13,615 nucleotides of DNA, taken from CBIHLX01 sp966210935. Lineage in GTDB: Bacteria > Patescibacteriota > Saccharimonadia > Saccharimonadales > Saccharimonadaceae. Location of the stretch: the NCBI GenBank assembly GCA_966210935.1, contig CBIHLX010000019.1:1-13615 (forward strand), read 5' to 3'. This document shows positions 13,363 to 13,615 of the stretch, piece by piece (position 1 is the stretch's first letter; each line of letters opens with the position of its first letter). The position numbers were made by a program, and so were the translations under genes. The notes under the pieces are model-generated. The model made no database searches. It was not told where the DNA came from and saw only the letters and a program-made list of their open reading frames with translations.

Positions 13363-13615
13363 TAGTCTTTAACCACCCTGTAATTACTAGAGCCACCGTA
13401 CCATAGTGTATTGGTAGGGCAATCGCCCTTGAAAGTGTCTTCACGAGGTGCGCTTTCTAGCCGGTAAACAAGTATGTACATTTTGCCTACACCTGCACCG
13501 CAGAATGTATTGGTGTTGGCGTAGTAGGCATAGTTATAGCCAGTGCCGCCAGTGACTGCCACGGCTGGCGTGCTGGTGGGGTCAGTGGGTAGCTTTACAG
13601 CATAGGGTGCAAGTG
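13362..13615 (-). CDS. C-terminal part of a pilin-like protein (5' end outside window)
   Basis: An open frame enters from the right edge and stops at TAA 13364-13362, showing 83 residues of a C-terminus. A GTG at 13562 lies inside the frame, but the frame continues upstream of it without a stop, so that is not the true start. The visible segment begins with LAPYAVKLPTDP and continues with GTGYNYAYYAN. This is the same order as KPYMGVVPLDP and ANYFYYHR in the 7056 pilin, a common pseudopilin-head pattern. Two cysteines (NTFCGAG, GDCPTN) may pair. It overlaps the next pilin gene by one base (TAATG). It is therefore read as the head domain of another pilin, with its prepilin signal outside the window. 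Confidence 0.7.
   Translation of the reverse strand, partial: LAPYAVKLPTDPTSTPAVAVTGGTGYNYAYYANTNTFCGAGVGKMYILVYRLESAPREDTFKGDCPTNTLWYGGSSNYRVVKD

Noticed and set aside
1..13615. Recoded stop (TGA as glycine) as in SR1/Gracilibacteria
   Set aside because: TGA ends tsaE, pilM and pilN exactly where the next gene starts, and no conserved domain is interrupted by in-frame TGA; the standard code applies.
1..13615. CRISPR arrays, insertion sequences, tRNA or rRNA genes
   Set aside because: None is visible on either strand; almost all of the window is covered by protein genes.

Overview
The window looks like chromosomal DNA of a small-genome, single-membrane bacterium of the Candidate Phyla Radiation (Patescibacteria), most likely Saccharibacteria (TM7). 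This is inference. It rests on a compact type IV pilus (T4P) cluster with no secretin or PilP in view, RNase Y, a strikingly short TsaB, very tight gene packing, roughly even base composition and the standard genetic code (TGA is used as stop). No rRNA, tRNA, CRISPR array, insertion sequence or phage gene was seen.

Layout. (1) Positions 1-6083, minus strand: the T4P assembly cluster, transcribed leftward in the order pilB (extension ATPase), pilC (platform), pilM, pilN, pilO, a 98-residue single-pass membrane protein, and a PRC-barrel protein that runs off the left edge. pilM has an additional internal promoter. (2) Positions 6174-7012, plus strand: tsaE and a miniature tsaB, two parts of the tRNA t6A37 (threonylcarbamoyladenosine) machinery, divergent from pilB. 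(3) Positions 7056-7598: a pilin-like gene with its own promoter. (4) Positions 7755-9742: rny (RNase Y) and a Nudix hydrolase gene, closed by a hairpin terminator at 9779-9808. (5) Positions 9821-12072, minus strand: a membrane-anchored subtilisin-like protease, preceded by a 167-residue protein with faint ADP-ribosyltransferase-like signatures. (6) Positions 12128-12889, plus strand: an alpha/beta hydrolase, convergent with (7) a minus-strand pilin operon at 12886-13615, whose first visible gene is cut by the right edge.

How the parts fit. PilB, PilC, PilM, PilN and PilO form the inner-membrane motor and alignment complex of a T4P. The three pilin-like genes are candidate fibre subunits or minor pilins. 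The prepilin peptidase, a PilT retraction ATPase and the other t6A proteins (TsaC, TsaD) are not in the window.

The most unusual signal is in the control regions. Many first-in-transcript genes have a -10 box so close to the start codon that the mRNA should be leaderless or nearly so, with no Shine-Dalgarno sequence. Several operon-internal genes, and rny with its long leader, have purine-rich Shine-Dalgarno sequences. Other points worth a second look are a 15-base extended -10 element shared by the pilM and protease promoters, a perfect 11-bp inverted repeat over the protease promoter, a possible 5'-terminal hairpin on the rny mRNA, the mini-TsaB, and the ART-like protein. No complete new defence or mobile system is evident.
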